DNA of 64,000 nt from Ignavibacteriaceae bacterium (GCA_023229425.1 JALNZG010000003.1:62001-126000); one strand, 5' to 3'; shown: positions 7,042 to 14,421, counted from the first letter of the stretch. Notes: generated by a model from the letters alone, not told the origin. Numbers and translations are program-made.

Positions 7042-8550
7042 TCAATTTAAAGTTGATTTTAAAGTATATAAAAGTTCTTCTTCCTGTAAAGGCAAGTGAA
7101 TAAAATGTTTTACTCCTTGCACAATATAAGCCTGCCGCTGTTCCAACTCGCTGACTTGCAGCATAATAATTATTGGGAACTGCATACTGCCGTTTTCCTT
7201 TTTTGTTGATTCAATAAACTGCAATCCTGTCATCAACGGCATTTGATGGTTGGCAAGCACAAGCGTAGGAATTTTATTTGAAATAATATTTAATGCTTCG
7301 TACCCGTTTTCCGCATGCAGAATTTCAAATTCATCAAAATTATTCTCTAAAGTGGTGTCTATTTGTCTAATCGTTGTTTTATCGCGGTCAATAATTAAAA
7401 TTCTGTTTGAAGGAAGAGGTAAAGTAAAATGGAACTCGGTTCCCTTTCCTTCTTCAGAATATAACCAGATCTCCCCATCGTGTTTTTCAATGATTTCCCT
7501 TACCAAGGCTAAACCTAATCCGGTTCCTGTTTCTCCTTTAGTCCCTAAATTGGAAAACGAGGATTCAATAGAAAATATTTTCTGCTGCTCTTCGCTGGTA
7601 AGCCCAACGCCACTATCGCGAATAACGAATTCAACTTGTTTCTCATTAAACTGTTCAGCAGATATTTCAATTGAAGAATTTTCAAAAGAGAACTTGATTG
7701 CATTCGTCAACAGATTTAAGATCACTTGCTTTAACAGTCTTTCATCAGCTTGCACAAAAAGATTATCGGGGGCACTAACTTTAATATCAATCCCTTTTCT
7801 CATTGCATTCCCGGTAAGCGTAGAGACACAATTATAAAGAAGTCCGGTTATTTTTAAGCGTTGTGGTTCAATTTTAAGTGAACCGGTACGCAAGCGTGAC
7901 CAATCGAGTAAATAATTTATAAACTCAAGTTGATTTTGTGAAGCTTCTAAAATATAATTGAGATATTCATTTTTATCTTTAATAGCAAGGTCGGGTTCAT
8001 TTATTAAAATTTCTGCAAATCCGAGAATACTTGTGAACGGCGCCCGCAGATCATGAGAAAGAATATTTATAAACTTATCTTTTCCTTCACATGTATCGCG
8101 CAAATCACTTTCTGTTTTTTTAAGTTCGGTTATTTGTTCATAAAATTTTGTTACATCAGTAAACAATGAAAAGGAAGAAGTAACCGATCCTGTTTTATTT
8201 CTCTCTACTAAAACGCTTTCATGGATCCATTTTTCCGTTTTCTCTTGAAAAAGGATGCGGTAATGAAATTCAGCTGTATTGTTTTTAGAAAAAAGGAACT
8301 CGTTATTCTGCTTGACAACTTGAACTGCGTCATCGCGATGGATGAGTGAAAAGATTTTCCCTTTTTGTTCAACTAATTGTTGCTCATTCCAGCCGATAAT
8401 TTTATTTACAGTTTCACTAACAAAAACCTCATCGTGGTTTTTCTTTTTTTTAATTACTACAAAAAAACTATCTCCTAAAAGGGCAGCTTTTCTGTACCAA
8501 GTGTTTTCCGCCTCAGTTTGAAGTTGTTTTATATTACTATTTTCTTCCAA
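7042..8550 (-). CDS. Cytosolic PAS hybrid histidine kinase with degenerate receiver
   Basis: Domains in order are a PAS sensor (about residues 20-140), a dimerisation/phosphoacceptor domain with His166 in NILSHDLRAPFTS, a catalytic ATPase domain (N box NLLTNAIKF near 279-287, DSGVGL 312-317, GTGLGL 342-347) and a C-terminal receiver-like domain (383-500). No membrane segment is present, so it senses an internal signal. The receiver looks inactive: the phosphoacceptor aspartate is Asn434 (LANHQMP), the conserved Ser/Thr is Gln465 and the conserved Lys is Leu486. It is first in the operon leading to radA, with a probable promoter element at 8583-8590. The kinase part looks fully functional. Confidence 0.93.
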   Translation of the reverse strand: MEENSNIKQLQTEAENTWYRKAALLGDSFFVVIKKKKNHDEVFVSETVNKIIGWNEQQLVEQKGKIFSLIHRDDAVQVVKQNNEFLFSKNNTAEFHYRILFQEKTEKWIHESVLVERNKTGSVTSSFSLFTDVTKFYEQITELKKTESDLRDTCEGKDKFINILSHDLRAPFTSILGFAEILINEPDLAIKDKNEYLNYILEASQNQLEFINYLLDWSRLRTGSLKIEPQRLKITGLLYNCVSTLTGNAMRKGIDIKVSAPDNLFVQADERLLKQVILNLLTNAIKFSFENSSIEISAEQFNEKQVEFVIRDSGVGLTSEEQQKIFSIESSFSNLGTKGETGTGLGLALVREIIEKHDGEIWLYSEEGKGTEFHFTLPLPSNRILIIDRDKTTIRQIDTTLENNFDEFEILHAENGYEALNIISNKIPTLVLANHQMPLMTGLQFIESTKKENGSMQFPIIIMLQVSELEQRQAYIVQGVKHFIHLPLQEEELLYTLKSTLN

Positions 8551-8582
8551 TATTTTCTGTCATTAATTGAATAATCTTTTTT

Positions 8583-8590
8583 CAAATATA
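8583..8590 (-). promoter_or_regulatory. Probable -7 element of the histidine kinase operon
   Basis: On the minus strand this reads TATATTTG, matching the TAnnTTTG element of Bacteroidota promoters, 33 bases before the kinase start. The upstream -33 region is not a clear TTG, so confidence is limited. Confidence 0.4.
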
Positions 8591-8704
8591 CAAATCTTGA
8601 ACGAATTAGTCGAATTTCTTTTAACGCTAAAACTCTTAATGATACAACAATACCCGCATGAAATGATAGGAGGTTCGAATATTCGAATTAATAAACCAAA
8701 TTTC

Positions 8705-9868
8705 TTAGAAAAAAACTTTCGCCACATCAAGCAGTAAAGAAGGTTTGTTCCACAATGCTGTTCTGAATAGCGTTCCAAGCGTTCTTTTATCCATTGGAAT
8801 TTTTACGAATGCATCTGCAATGTCGTTAAATTTTTGATCCGGGAAATTATAAATACCCTCTTTTATTCTATTATAGATTAAATGCCGCTTTCCGAGCCTT
8901 TCATTCCACGCTTTGTCATACGTTAAAATATGATCAAGCTTGTTCATCTTAACCGCTTCAGCTGCAATTCTACCTGCAATGCTTCCACCGATCATTCCGC
9001 TGGTAATCCCGCCTCCGCTTAAGGGATTCACTTGTCTTGCCGCATCACCAACCAGCATGATTCCGGGAGCGGAAATTTTATCCAAAGTAATTCCACACGG
9101 AACGCCACCGGCAATTCTAGTTAAAACCGGGGCATCCGGGTAATGTTTTTGCATAAAATCATCAAGATAAGATTGAGCCGATTTTTTTTTCCCGATCAAA
9201 CCACTGACACCAATTCCGATATTGACCTTGTTATTTCCTTTTGGGAAAATCCAAAGATATCCTGACGGGGAAACATCAATTCCGAAATAAAAATATAAAG
9301 TATCTTGAGCTACAGGAACGTTTGCAGCGGTAACTTGCACTGCGCTTTCCATTTCACGGAAATCAACGTGTGTGGGAATCCCAGCCCAGCGTCCAACTCG
9401 CGATTCTACACCATCTGCAGCAATGACAATTTTAGCACGAACTTCTTTTTGTTCGCCTTGAGATGCATACTTAACACCGCAAACTTTTCCATCTTCAATC
9501 AACAATCCGTTCACATAAGTACGCGTCATTATTTCGGCACCGGCATCGGCGGCTGTGCGAGCAAGTTCATAGTCAAACAAGCGACGCTCCAAAACAAAAA
9601 CCGCTTCTTTAAATTGAAGCGTAACTTCAGACTCATTTGGTGCAATAAATGAAAACTTAGAAATCTTCGATGCGATCCATTTTTCATCTGTCGTAATAAA
9701 TTCTTCGATACCGGCTTTAGCTACAGCTTCTCCGCACCTAACGGGATACCCGACATCTCTATCTTTTTCAAGTAAGAGAACAGAGTGCCCTTTTTCTGCA
9801 GCGCTTCTTGCGGCTATTGACCCAGCAGGACCTGCACCGACGACAATTACATCATAACTTTGTTTCAA
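8705..9868 (-). CDS. Geranylgeranyl reductase family FAD-dependent oxidoreductase
   Basis: The 387-residue flavoprotein opens with the dinucleotide-binding motif GAGPAGSIAARSAAEKG (11-27). A VRCGEAV segment near residue 43 corresponds to the conserved cysteine region of the geranylgeranyl reductase family, ADGVESRVG is the second FAD contact, and LVGDAARQVNPLSGGG is the third. Relatives saturate the isoprenoid chains of archaeal lipids, chlorophyll or menaquinone, usually with reduced ferredoxin. Here a menaquinone or lipid tail seems most likely but cannot be proved. The gene diverges from a methyltransferase gene across a short promoter region, and a ferredoxin lies 1.5 kb upstream on the same strand. 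The start ATG at 9868 is the natural family start. Confidence 0.88.
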   Translation of the reverse strand: MKQSYDVIVVGAGPAGSIAARSAAEKGHSVLLLEKDRDVGYPVRCGEAVAKAGIEEFITTDEKWIASKISKFSFIAPNESEVTLQFKEAVFVLERRLFDYELARTAADAGAEIMTRTYVNGLLIEDGKVCGVKYASQGEQKEVRAKIVIAADGVESRVGRWAGIPTHVDFREMESAVQVTAANVPVAQDTLYFYFGIDVSPSGYLWIFPKGNNKVNIGIGVSGLIGKKKSAQSYLDDFMQKHYPDAPVLTRIAGGVPCGITLDKISAPGIMLVGDAARQVNPLSGGGITSGMIGGSIAGRIAAEAVKMNKLDHILTYDKAWNERLGKRHLIYNRIKEGIYNFPDQKFNDIADAFVKIPMDKRTLGTLFRTALWNKPSLLLDVAKVFF

Positions 9869-9894
9869 ATCGATTTTTCTTTAATTACTTGAAA

Positions 9895-9902
9895 CAAAGA
9901 TA
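9895..9902 (-). promoter_or_regulatory. Probable -7 element of the reductase gene
   Basis: The minus strand reads TATCTTTG here, a match to TAnnTTTG, about 27 bases before the reductase start. A TGG triplet lies 19 bases further upstream in place of TTG. Confidence 0.4.
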
Positions 9903-9935
9903 AAAATTTTCAACTTCTTTTCCATTCGTTTTTAG

Positions 9936-9964
9936 TTGAGACGATTATTAATTAATTTTAGATG
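9936..9964 (+). promoter_or_regulatory. Probable promoter of the methyltransferase gene
   Basis: TTGAGA (9936-9941) is spaced 17 bases from TAGATG (9959-9964). Transcription would begin near 9971, leaving a leader of about 30 bases before the ATG at 10002. This supports that start over the longer upstream frame, whose own TTG start is the -35 box. Confidence 0.45.
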
Positions 9965-10001
9965 TCCAAGAATCAAGTTCAATTATTATCAAAAGAAGAA
10001 A

Positions 10002-10856
10002 ATGAAAATTTTTACACCGCAAGATGTGGCAAATTACTATGACCAAACAGAAGTTCATTACCGAATGTTCTGGAAATTTGAAGAAGCACTTGGATTACAT
10101 TATGGAATTTGGAGTAAGGGAATCAACAATTTAAAAGAAGCGGTGCTCAACACAAACCAACTTCTTGCCGAACTTGGAGAAATAAAATCTACTGATGTTG
10201 GACTTGATGCAGGATGTGGAGTTGGCGGGTCTTCTATCTATTTAGCAAAAAATATCGGTTGTAAAGTAACCGGCATATCATTGAGCGAAAAACAAGCTGC
10301 TACCGCCACAGAATTTGCTGAAAAGCATGGGGTAACTCAACTTGTTTCTTTTAAAGCGATGAACTACACATCAACATCATTTGCAGACAATACATTTGAT
10401 TTTGTTTGGGCAATTGAAAGCATGCAAACCGCAGTTGATAAATCCGACTTTTTGAAAGAAGCAAAAAGAATTTTAAAACCTGGTGGGAAAATTCTTATCG
10501 CCGATTGTTTTAAATCGTACAACTACCCATTTGCAAAAAACAAATTGATGCAGTTGATGTTCAATGGATGGGCTGTTACAGATGTTGTGAGCGCAGAAGA
10601 ATTAATCAACGAAGCAAATCACTTTGGGTTTGTTCTACATAAAGAACAAGATGTAACTAAAGAAGTTTACCCTTCCGTACTCCGTTTTTTTTATGCGGCG
10701 GTTATTGGAATGTTCGGGACTTTCTTCTACAATGTGTTTGTAAAAAAGGCAAGCTACTTTTCGAGAGTTCATTACAAAACGGGATTATCACAATTTGCAG
10801 CGTACAAGAAAAAGCTTTGGACGTATAACTTGTTAGTATTAAAATGTGAAAAGTAG
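10002..10856 (+). CDS. SAM-dependent methyltransferase (tocopherol/sterol methyltransferase-like)
   Basis: Class I methyltransferase with motif I GLDAGCGVGGSSIYLA and a following acidic strand region, and the FxxAIESMQT-style post-motif region. The opening YYDQTEVHYRMFW...LGLHYGIW is typical of the gamma-tocopherol/sterol C-methyltransferase branch, which methylates quinol rings or isoprenoid-derived lipids. The C-terminal part near residues 230-250 is hydrophobic (AAVIGMFGTFFYNVFV), suggesting membrane contact. The ATG at 10002 follows AGAAGAAA and fits the promoter at 9936-9964; the upstream extension in frame looks non-coding. Divergence from a geranylgeranyl-reductase-like gene suggests both modify a prenyl quinone or lipid. 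The exact substrate is unknown. Confidence 0.82.
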   Translation: MKIFTPQDVANYYDQTEVHYRMFWKFEEALGLHYGIWSKGINNLKEAVLNTNQLLAELGEIKSTDVGLDAGCGVGGSSIYLAKNIGCKVTGISLSEKQAATATEFAEKHGVTQLVSFKAMNYTSTSFADNTFDFVWAIESMQTAVDKSDFLKEAKRILKPGGKILIADCFKSYNYPFAKNKLMQLMFNGWAVTDVVSAEELINEANHFGFVLHKEQDVTKEVYPSVLRFFYAAVIGMFGTFFYNVFVKKASYFSRVHYKTGLSQFAAYKKKLWTYNLLVLKCEK

Positions 10857-10876
10857 GCAGTTGGCGATCGGCAGAC
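10855..10876 (+). repeat. GGCAGTTGGC-type repeat, left flank of the four-helix-bundle gene
   Basis: The sequence carries GGCAGTTGGC, then GGCAGAC. It is the reverse complement of the GACTGCCAACTG-type run on the other side of the gene (11286-11389), so the two form an inverted pair. Confidence 0.55.
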
Positions 10877-10898
10877 AACATTCATATATAATTTAACC

Positions 10899-11264
10899 TC
10901 AAATATATTTTTGAGGATTCTTTAATATATCGCCTAATAGTCTCCCAACTTCTTCTGCTTTATTTAATAAATCTTGAAACTGTTCTTTTGAGATATAATT
11001 ACAAGCTAATGAAAAATCCAACCAAACTTGAGTCTCACTATTTTCCATATCAGAATCGGATATTTTAGAAATAAAATGAGCCTCATAAATTCTTTTTCTA
11101 TAACCCTCTGCAATGTTAGAACAAACCGATCTTGATGATCTTCTAATTTGGGAAGTCAAAGAATAAATTTCTTCCTTTGGAAACGTTTTGGTGATTTCAA
11201 ATATTTCCATCGCTAAAGCAAATGCTTTCTTATAAACCAGCAAATCCTTAAATCCATTACTCAT
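10899..11264 (-). CDS. Four-helix-bundle protein, 23S rRNA intervening-sequence (S23/IVP) family
   Basis: The 121-residue protein opens with FKDLLVYKKAFALAMEIFEI, has the hallmark SQIRRSSRSVCSNIAEGY near residues 38-56 and a final helix pair ending RLLGDILKNP. This is the stand-alone four-helix-bundle family first seen inside 23S rRNA intervening sequences and related in fold to the Avd protein of diversity-generating retroelements. No rRNA or reverse transcriptase is nearby. The gene is bracketed by inverted GACTGCC-type repeats at 10855-10876 and 11286-11389, which suggests it arrived as a small insertion between the methyltransferase and the ferredoxin. Its molecular function is unknown. 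Confidence 0.88.
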   Translation of the reverse strand: MSNGFKDLLVYKKAFALAMEIFEITKTFPKEEIYSLTSQIRRSSRSVCSNIAEGYRKRIYEAHFISKISDSDMENSETQVWLDFSLACNYISKEQFQDLLNKAEEVGRLLGDILKNPQKYI

Positions 11265-11285
11265 ATCACACTCAAATTATTATTA

Positions 11286-11389
11286 ACTGCCTATATCTGA
11301 CTGCCGACTGAGAACTACTGACTGCCAACTACGAATTGCCGACTGAGAATTGCTGACTGCCAACTGCGAATTGCCGACTGCCAACCGCC
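11286..11389 (+). repeat. GACTGCCAACTGCGAATTGCC direct-repeat run
   Basis: Units built on GACTGCCAACT(A/G)CGAATTGCC and GACTGAGAA recur here: GACTGAGAA starts at 11306 and 11341, and GACTGCCAAC at 11320, 11355 and 11376, giving a period of 35 and then 21 bases. The run lies just upstream of the four-helix-bundle gene and abuts the ferredoxin stop. Confidence 0.75.
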
Positions 11390-11613
11390 TACTTCGCTTC
11401 CACCCCATCCTTATTAAACTTTATCACTTCTATCGGGCAGCTCCAAACGCACTTTGAGCAGTTTGTGCATCTTTCATCTATGATAAATATTTCCGCTTCT
11501 TTCAATTCGATTGCATCTTCCGGACAGACACCTACACAGCATCCGCAAAAGTCACATTTATTGGGAAGTATCTCTATCATCAGTTTGCCGTTTTTTGCTT
11601 GGCGGTAGTTCAT
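11389..11613 (-). CDS. Ferredoxin with two [4Fe-4S] clusters
   Basis: The product (74 residues from the ATG at 11613) carries two cluster motifs, CDFCGCCVGVCPEDA and CTNCSKCVWSCPIEV, each CxxCxxCxxxCP. It is a small soluble electron carrier. Two starts are possible, 11613 and 11580 (MIEILPNKC); neither has a clear ribosome site, and the longer frame up to 11691 runs through an AAAGTTGAAAGTT low-complexity stretch and is unlikely. It may supply electrons to the geranylgeranyl-reductase-like enzyme on the same strand, since relatives of that enzyme use ferredoxin; this is inference from proximity. A repeat-flanked gene now sits between them. Confidence 0.88.
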   Translation of the reverse strand: MNYRQAKNGKLMIEILPNKCDFCGCCVGVCPEDAIELKEAEIFIIDERCTNCSKCVWSCPIEVIKFNKDGVEAK

Positions 11614-11665
11614 AATCAGTTCAAAGTTGAAAGTTACAAGTATAAAGTTAAAAGTTGAAAGTTGA
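11614..11665. repeat. AAAGTTGAAAGTT low-complexity repeat
   Basis: Short imperfect repeats of AAAGTTGA and variants (TTCAAAGTTGAAAGTT, then AAAGTTAAAAGTTGAAAGTT) fill the space upstream of the ferredoxin. They make the upstream reading frame look longer than the gene. Confidence 0.6.
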
Positions 11666-11717
11666 ATTAATTTTGGAGTTAAATTAATCAAATCAGTAGG
11701 ATTTTAAAAAGAAACTT

Positions 11718-12245
11718 TTATAATAATTCAAGTGAAATGGAAGTGATTTCCTTACTACTGCTTAGTTGAATTGGTTTTACATTATCGGTACAAGTAAAAA
11801 TTTCATTCGATGGATAAAGAGTTACTTTAAATTCTTTAATAAGTTGATCCGTAACCGAGAGAATAAAAAGAGAAACTTCTTTATCACCCGGTATAAATCG
11901 TGCAAGAAAGTTTTTTGATTCGTCAATAAAAGTCGTTGCCCTAAAAGATTGATTACCATTTGGAGAATCAGCGGCAAAGCTTAATCTATCCCCCTCCGCA
12001 TATTGCAAATCTTCATCCACGGGAAAAAGTCTCAAACTATTCGAAAAACTATAAGCGGGTATCTTCTTTGCCAATTTATGTTTTAACTGAAAAGAAAGCG
12101 GAGTACTAATTTCTTCTTTCATTGATTTATAAAATTCTATCCTCTCTCTAAATTTAGGATTGGTCTTCAACTCAGCTATCACTTCACCGGAAACTGTTTC
12201 GGGATAAAATACAAAATCAAATATGTTTTGTTCGTTACTCATCAT
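11718..12245 (-). CDS. Unknown protein, possible anti-sigma-like partner of the upstream gene
   Basis: I do not recognise this 175-residue protein with certainty. The N-terminal half has a helical segment VSGEVIAELKTNPKFRERIE that resembles the start of anti-sigma-type proteins, and the C-terminal half (about 95-175) is predicted beta-rich, ending LSSSKEITSISLELL. It has no signal peptide, membrane segment or zinc-binding cysteines. It follows the sigma-like gene at 12309-13286 by 63 bases on the same strand, so they are probably co-transcribed and work together. The start could be either of two adjacent ATG codons at 12245 or 12242. Confidence 0.55.
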   Translation of the reverse strand: MMSNEQNIFDFVFYPETVSGEVIAELKTNPKFRERIEFYKSMKEEISTPLSFQLKHKLAKKIPAYSFSNSLRLFPVDEDLQYAEGDRLSFAADSPNGNQSFRATTFIDESKNFLARFIPGDKEVSLFILSVTDQLIKEFKVTLYPSNEIFTCTDNVKPIQLSSSKEITSISLELL

Positions 12246-12308
12246 TCGTCTTTTTTCTAATAATATATCTAATTTATGCTCTTTCGGAATAAGGGAATTT
12301 CTTTTACA

Positions 12309-13286
12309 TCATAAATTGAGTTTTAATTCTTGAGCAATTGATCTCTTCAAATCTTTAACTAAATATTCTAAAATATTGTGATACTTCTCCCTGTACACTT
12401 CATGCGAGAGACCTTCGGAAAACGGAGTAACATAATGGAAAAGATTCCCCTTTAGTCCCCCATTTTGTAAATCTTCGGTAATTTCCATTATCGCGCTTTT
12501 TAACAATACGCCTTCCGGTATTTCCAATTTCGCTTTTCCAACATAGGTATCATCTATTTTCTTGTAAGTTTTATTTAAACATCTTCTGATAATTTCATCA
12601 GCAGTAAAATAAAATTCGGTCTTCTCATCCGTTCCTTCAGAAAGAAATATATCCATATTAATATGTTTTAACCGCATAATTAAGAAGTGGTGCGGAATGC
12701 ACGGATAAAATTCAGTCTCGGTTTCAAGGTAAGTAAATATGTCGGCTAACAGATTTTTTTTATCAATAAACAATTTAACCGGAAGTTCTTCAAACGAATC
12801 TTCATCAATGAAACTTTTATGAACTTCCGGAATTTTTTCTTTGCCAAGATAACAAGACCCCAAATAGTAGTTTTTAATATATCCGTTTTTAGATGCAAGG
12901 TATTCAACATTATGTAGAATCTTTGCGTAAAAGGGATCGGCAACCGCAAGTGAATTTTGATATTGTTGATGCACTTTGCGCATCAAAATTGATGTAAGAA
13001 AAAAGTGTGCTTCTTTCTCGGTTTGTATTTCCGGTTTCCACGCCGTGAACGAGTGTAAAAAATTGTAAAAAGGAGTTCCGTTTTTATCGGAGGCTAATTC
13101 GGCTACCGCATCAACAGCTAAGTCTTCATGATTAATGTCGGAATGGTAAAAAAACTGCGGATGTTTTTTTAAATGTCTCCGTGAGTGGATTAACGCAATT
13201 TTACATGCGAATTCAATGAATTCATTCATGCTTTGCCGCGTATAACTTCCATTACGAATTGCTTGTAAAGATTTTAAGACTTCCAT
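12309..13286 (-). CDS. Sigma-factor-like protein (divergent region 2), function unproven
   Basis: The 325-residue protein has an N-terminal part resembling sigma-70 region 2: a helix EFIEFACKIALIHSRRHL, the DINHEDLAVDAVAELASD segment (compare the acidic EDLVQEAF-type helix) and EAHFFLTSILMRKVHQQY where sigma factors recognise the -10 element. The remaining 200 residues do not match a standard region 4, although helical segments near TADEIIRRCLNKTY could be DNA-binding. It is cytosolic. Together with the downstream gene it forms a two-gene unit just below a field of palindromic repeats. I infer a regulatory pair; the fold assignment is tentative. Confidence 0.45.
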   Translation of the reverse strand: MEVLKSLQAIRNGSYTRQSMNEFIEFACKIALIHSRRHLKKHPQFFYHSDINHEDLAVDAVAELASDKNGTPFYNFLHSFTAWKPEIQTEKEAHFFLTSILMRKVHQQYQNSLAVADPFYAKILHNVEYLASKNGYIKNYYLGSCYLGKEKIPEVHKSFIDEDSFEELPVKLFIDKKNLLADIFTYLETETEFYPCIPHHFLIMRLKHINMDIFLSEGTDEKTEFYFTADEIIRRCLNKTYKKIDDTYVGKAKLEIPEGVLLKSAIMEITEDLQNGGLKGNLFHYVTPFSEGLSHEVYREKYHNILEYLVKDLKRSIAQELKLNL

Positions 13287-13460
13287 TTTTTCTTTTAATT
13301 ACCAGAAGAAACTTACTATTTTTTTTAAGAACAGAAAAATCTTCCGTAGGGAATAGTCGAGACGGTTCCTCTTTTGAGATTTTTCTGTAAAGGCACGCCG
13401 CGGCGTGTCTCTACAATTGAATAATATCATGTTAAATTTTTTTATCAAAACAACGTTAGG

Positions 13461-13887
13461 GAACGCTCGTGGCGCAAGGCGCCATTCCCTACAAAAAAAT
13501 AAAATAAATTTGCACATTTTTCCGAAATGCCGGTTTTTATAAATATTATTAAGAAATAGCGCGTAGGTGTTTGCGTTTCGAACGTATGGAACCGTCGAGA
13601 CCGTTCCGTCTTTAATTTACAAAACAGTGATACAAATTGTGAAACCTGGTTATTCGGCACGGAACGCTCGTGGCGCAAGGCGCCATTCCCTACAAAAAAA
13701 TAAAATAAATTTGCACATTTTTCCGAAATACCGGTTTTTATAAATATTATTAAGAAATAGCCCGTAGGTGTTTGCGTTTCGAATGTAGGGAATGGTTGAG
13801 ACCATTCCGTTTTAAATTTATAAAACAGTTGTACAAATTGTAAAACCCTGGTTATTCGGCGCGGAACGCTCACGAGCGTTCCCTACA
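13461..13887. repeat. 201-bp tandem repeat, two copies plus a partial third
   Basis: GAACGCTCGTGGCGCAAGGC begins at 13461 and again at 13662, and the bases between are almost identical apart from a few substitutions; GAACGCTCACGAGCG at 13864 opens a truncated third copy. Each copy also holds ATAAAATAAATTTGCACATT and a GTAGGTGTTTGCGTTTCGAA stretch. A minus-strand frame across it (13445-13873) is itself internally duplicated and is an artefact of the repeat. Confidence 0.85.
13784..13887. mobile_element. MITE-like element with two terminal hairpins (copy 1)
   Basis: The element runs from GTAGGGAATGGTTGAGACC through an AT-rich middle to GGTTATTCGGCGCGGAACG and ends GAGCGTTCCCTAC, so its two ends are inverted repeats of GTAGGGAA. 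The same plan recurs at 17556-17667. There is no coding capacity. Confidence 0.55.
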
Positions 13888-13932
13888 GAAAAATTAAATA
13901 ATTAATCTTTATTCACTAAATATGGAGTGTCT

Positions 13933-14403
13933 ATGAAACGGTTCTTTCTTTTTCTGCTCTTACTCCTCCTTGCAAGAGGAAGCACTTATGCACAAGCTGA
14001 TACAATAATTATTGAAATCGGCGGTGTGATTGTCAAACAATGCCCGGTATCCGAAATTGATTGGATCACATTTGCATACCCACCGGTTGTAATAAAAGAT
14101 GAGGGATTAGCCAAAACTATCCCCACACAGTTCGCAATTAGTCAAAACTACCCCAACCCTTTTAACCCAACAACCAAACTACAATTTCAAATACCCACAG
14201 CCGGAAAAGTGAAACTTAATATCTATGATATAAACGGCAGACTTGTAAAAGAAGTTTTCTCGGGTGAAAAGGAGGCTGGCTTACACACACTTGATTGGAA
14301 TGCGAAAGACCTAAACGGCAGGCAAGTCGCCAGCGGAATATATTTTTATTCAGTGCAGTTTAACAACACACTTTTAACAAAAAAAATGATTTATTTAAAA
14401 TAG
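13933..14403 (+). CDS. Short exported protein with T9SS type A sorting domain
   Basis: The protein has a signal peptide (KRFFLFLLLLLLARGSTYAQ), only about 50 residues of mature sequence (including a VKQCPVSEIDWITF segment), and then a full sorting domain: ISQNYPNPFNPTTKLQF, IYDINGRLVKEV and ASGIYFYSVQF to LTKKMIYLK. The ATG at 13933 has GGAG seven bases upstream and is chosen over a GTG two codons earlier. Almost the whole mature product is the signal used for outer-membrane export, so the functional part is tiny. It is 18 bases ahead of the LamG-like gene and probably co-transcribed with it. Confidence 0.85.
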   Translation: MKRFFLFLLLLLLARGSTYAQADTIIIEIGGVIVKQCPVSEIDWITFAYPPVVIKDEGLAKTIPTQFAISQNYPNPFNPTTKLQFQIPTAGKVKLNIYDINGRLVKEVFSGEKEAGLHTLDWNAKDLNGRQVASGIYFYSVQFNNTLLTKKMIYLK

Positions 14404-14421
14404 AATTAAAGGATTATTACA

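Larger units (their letters stand above)
13287..13932. repeat. 640-bp gene-free field of palindromic and tandem repeats
   Basis: Apart from short frames created by the repeats themselves, nothing here looks coding. It contains palindromic units at 13346-13369 (GTAGGGAATAGTCGAGACGG...) and 13387-13414 (GCACGCCGCGGCGTG core), followed by a 201-bp tandem duplication (units starting at 13461 and 13662, third partial copy at 13864). Every unit carries GGAACGCTC... and GTAGGGAA... hairpins. The field separates the minus-strand sigma-like pair from the plus-strand exported-protein pair. Confidence 0.8.

Noticed and set aside
7250..7837. Plus-strand frame of 195 residues opposite the histidine kinase
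   Set aside because: Antisense shadow of a clearly real kinase gene with intact motifs.
8563..8778. Minus-strand frame of 71 residues overlapping the end of the reductase gene
   Set aside because: It runs across the reductase stop in another frame and has no recognised features.
13299..13873. Minus-strand frames of 72 and 142 residues in the repeat field
   Set aside because: The longer one is internally duplicated exactly as the 201-bp DNA repeat is, and both consist of hairpin translation; no signal, domain or ribosome site.
13346..13887. Possible CRISPR array in the repeat field
   Set aside because: Repeats are palindromes of differing sequence and a 201-bp tandem unit, without uniform 28-37-base repeats and unique spacers; no cas genes are nearby.
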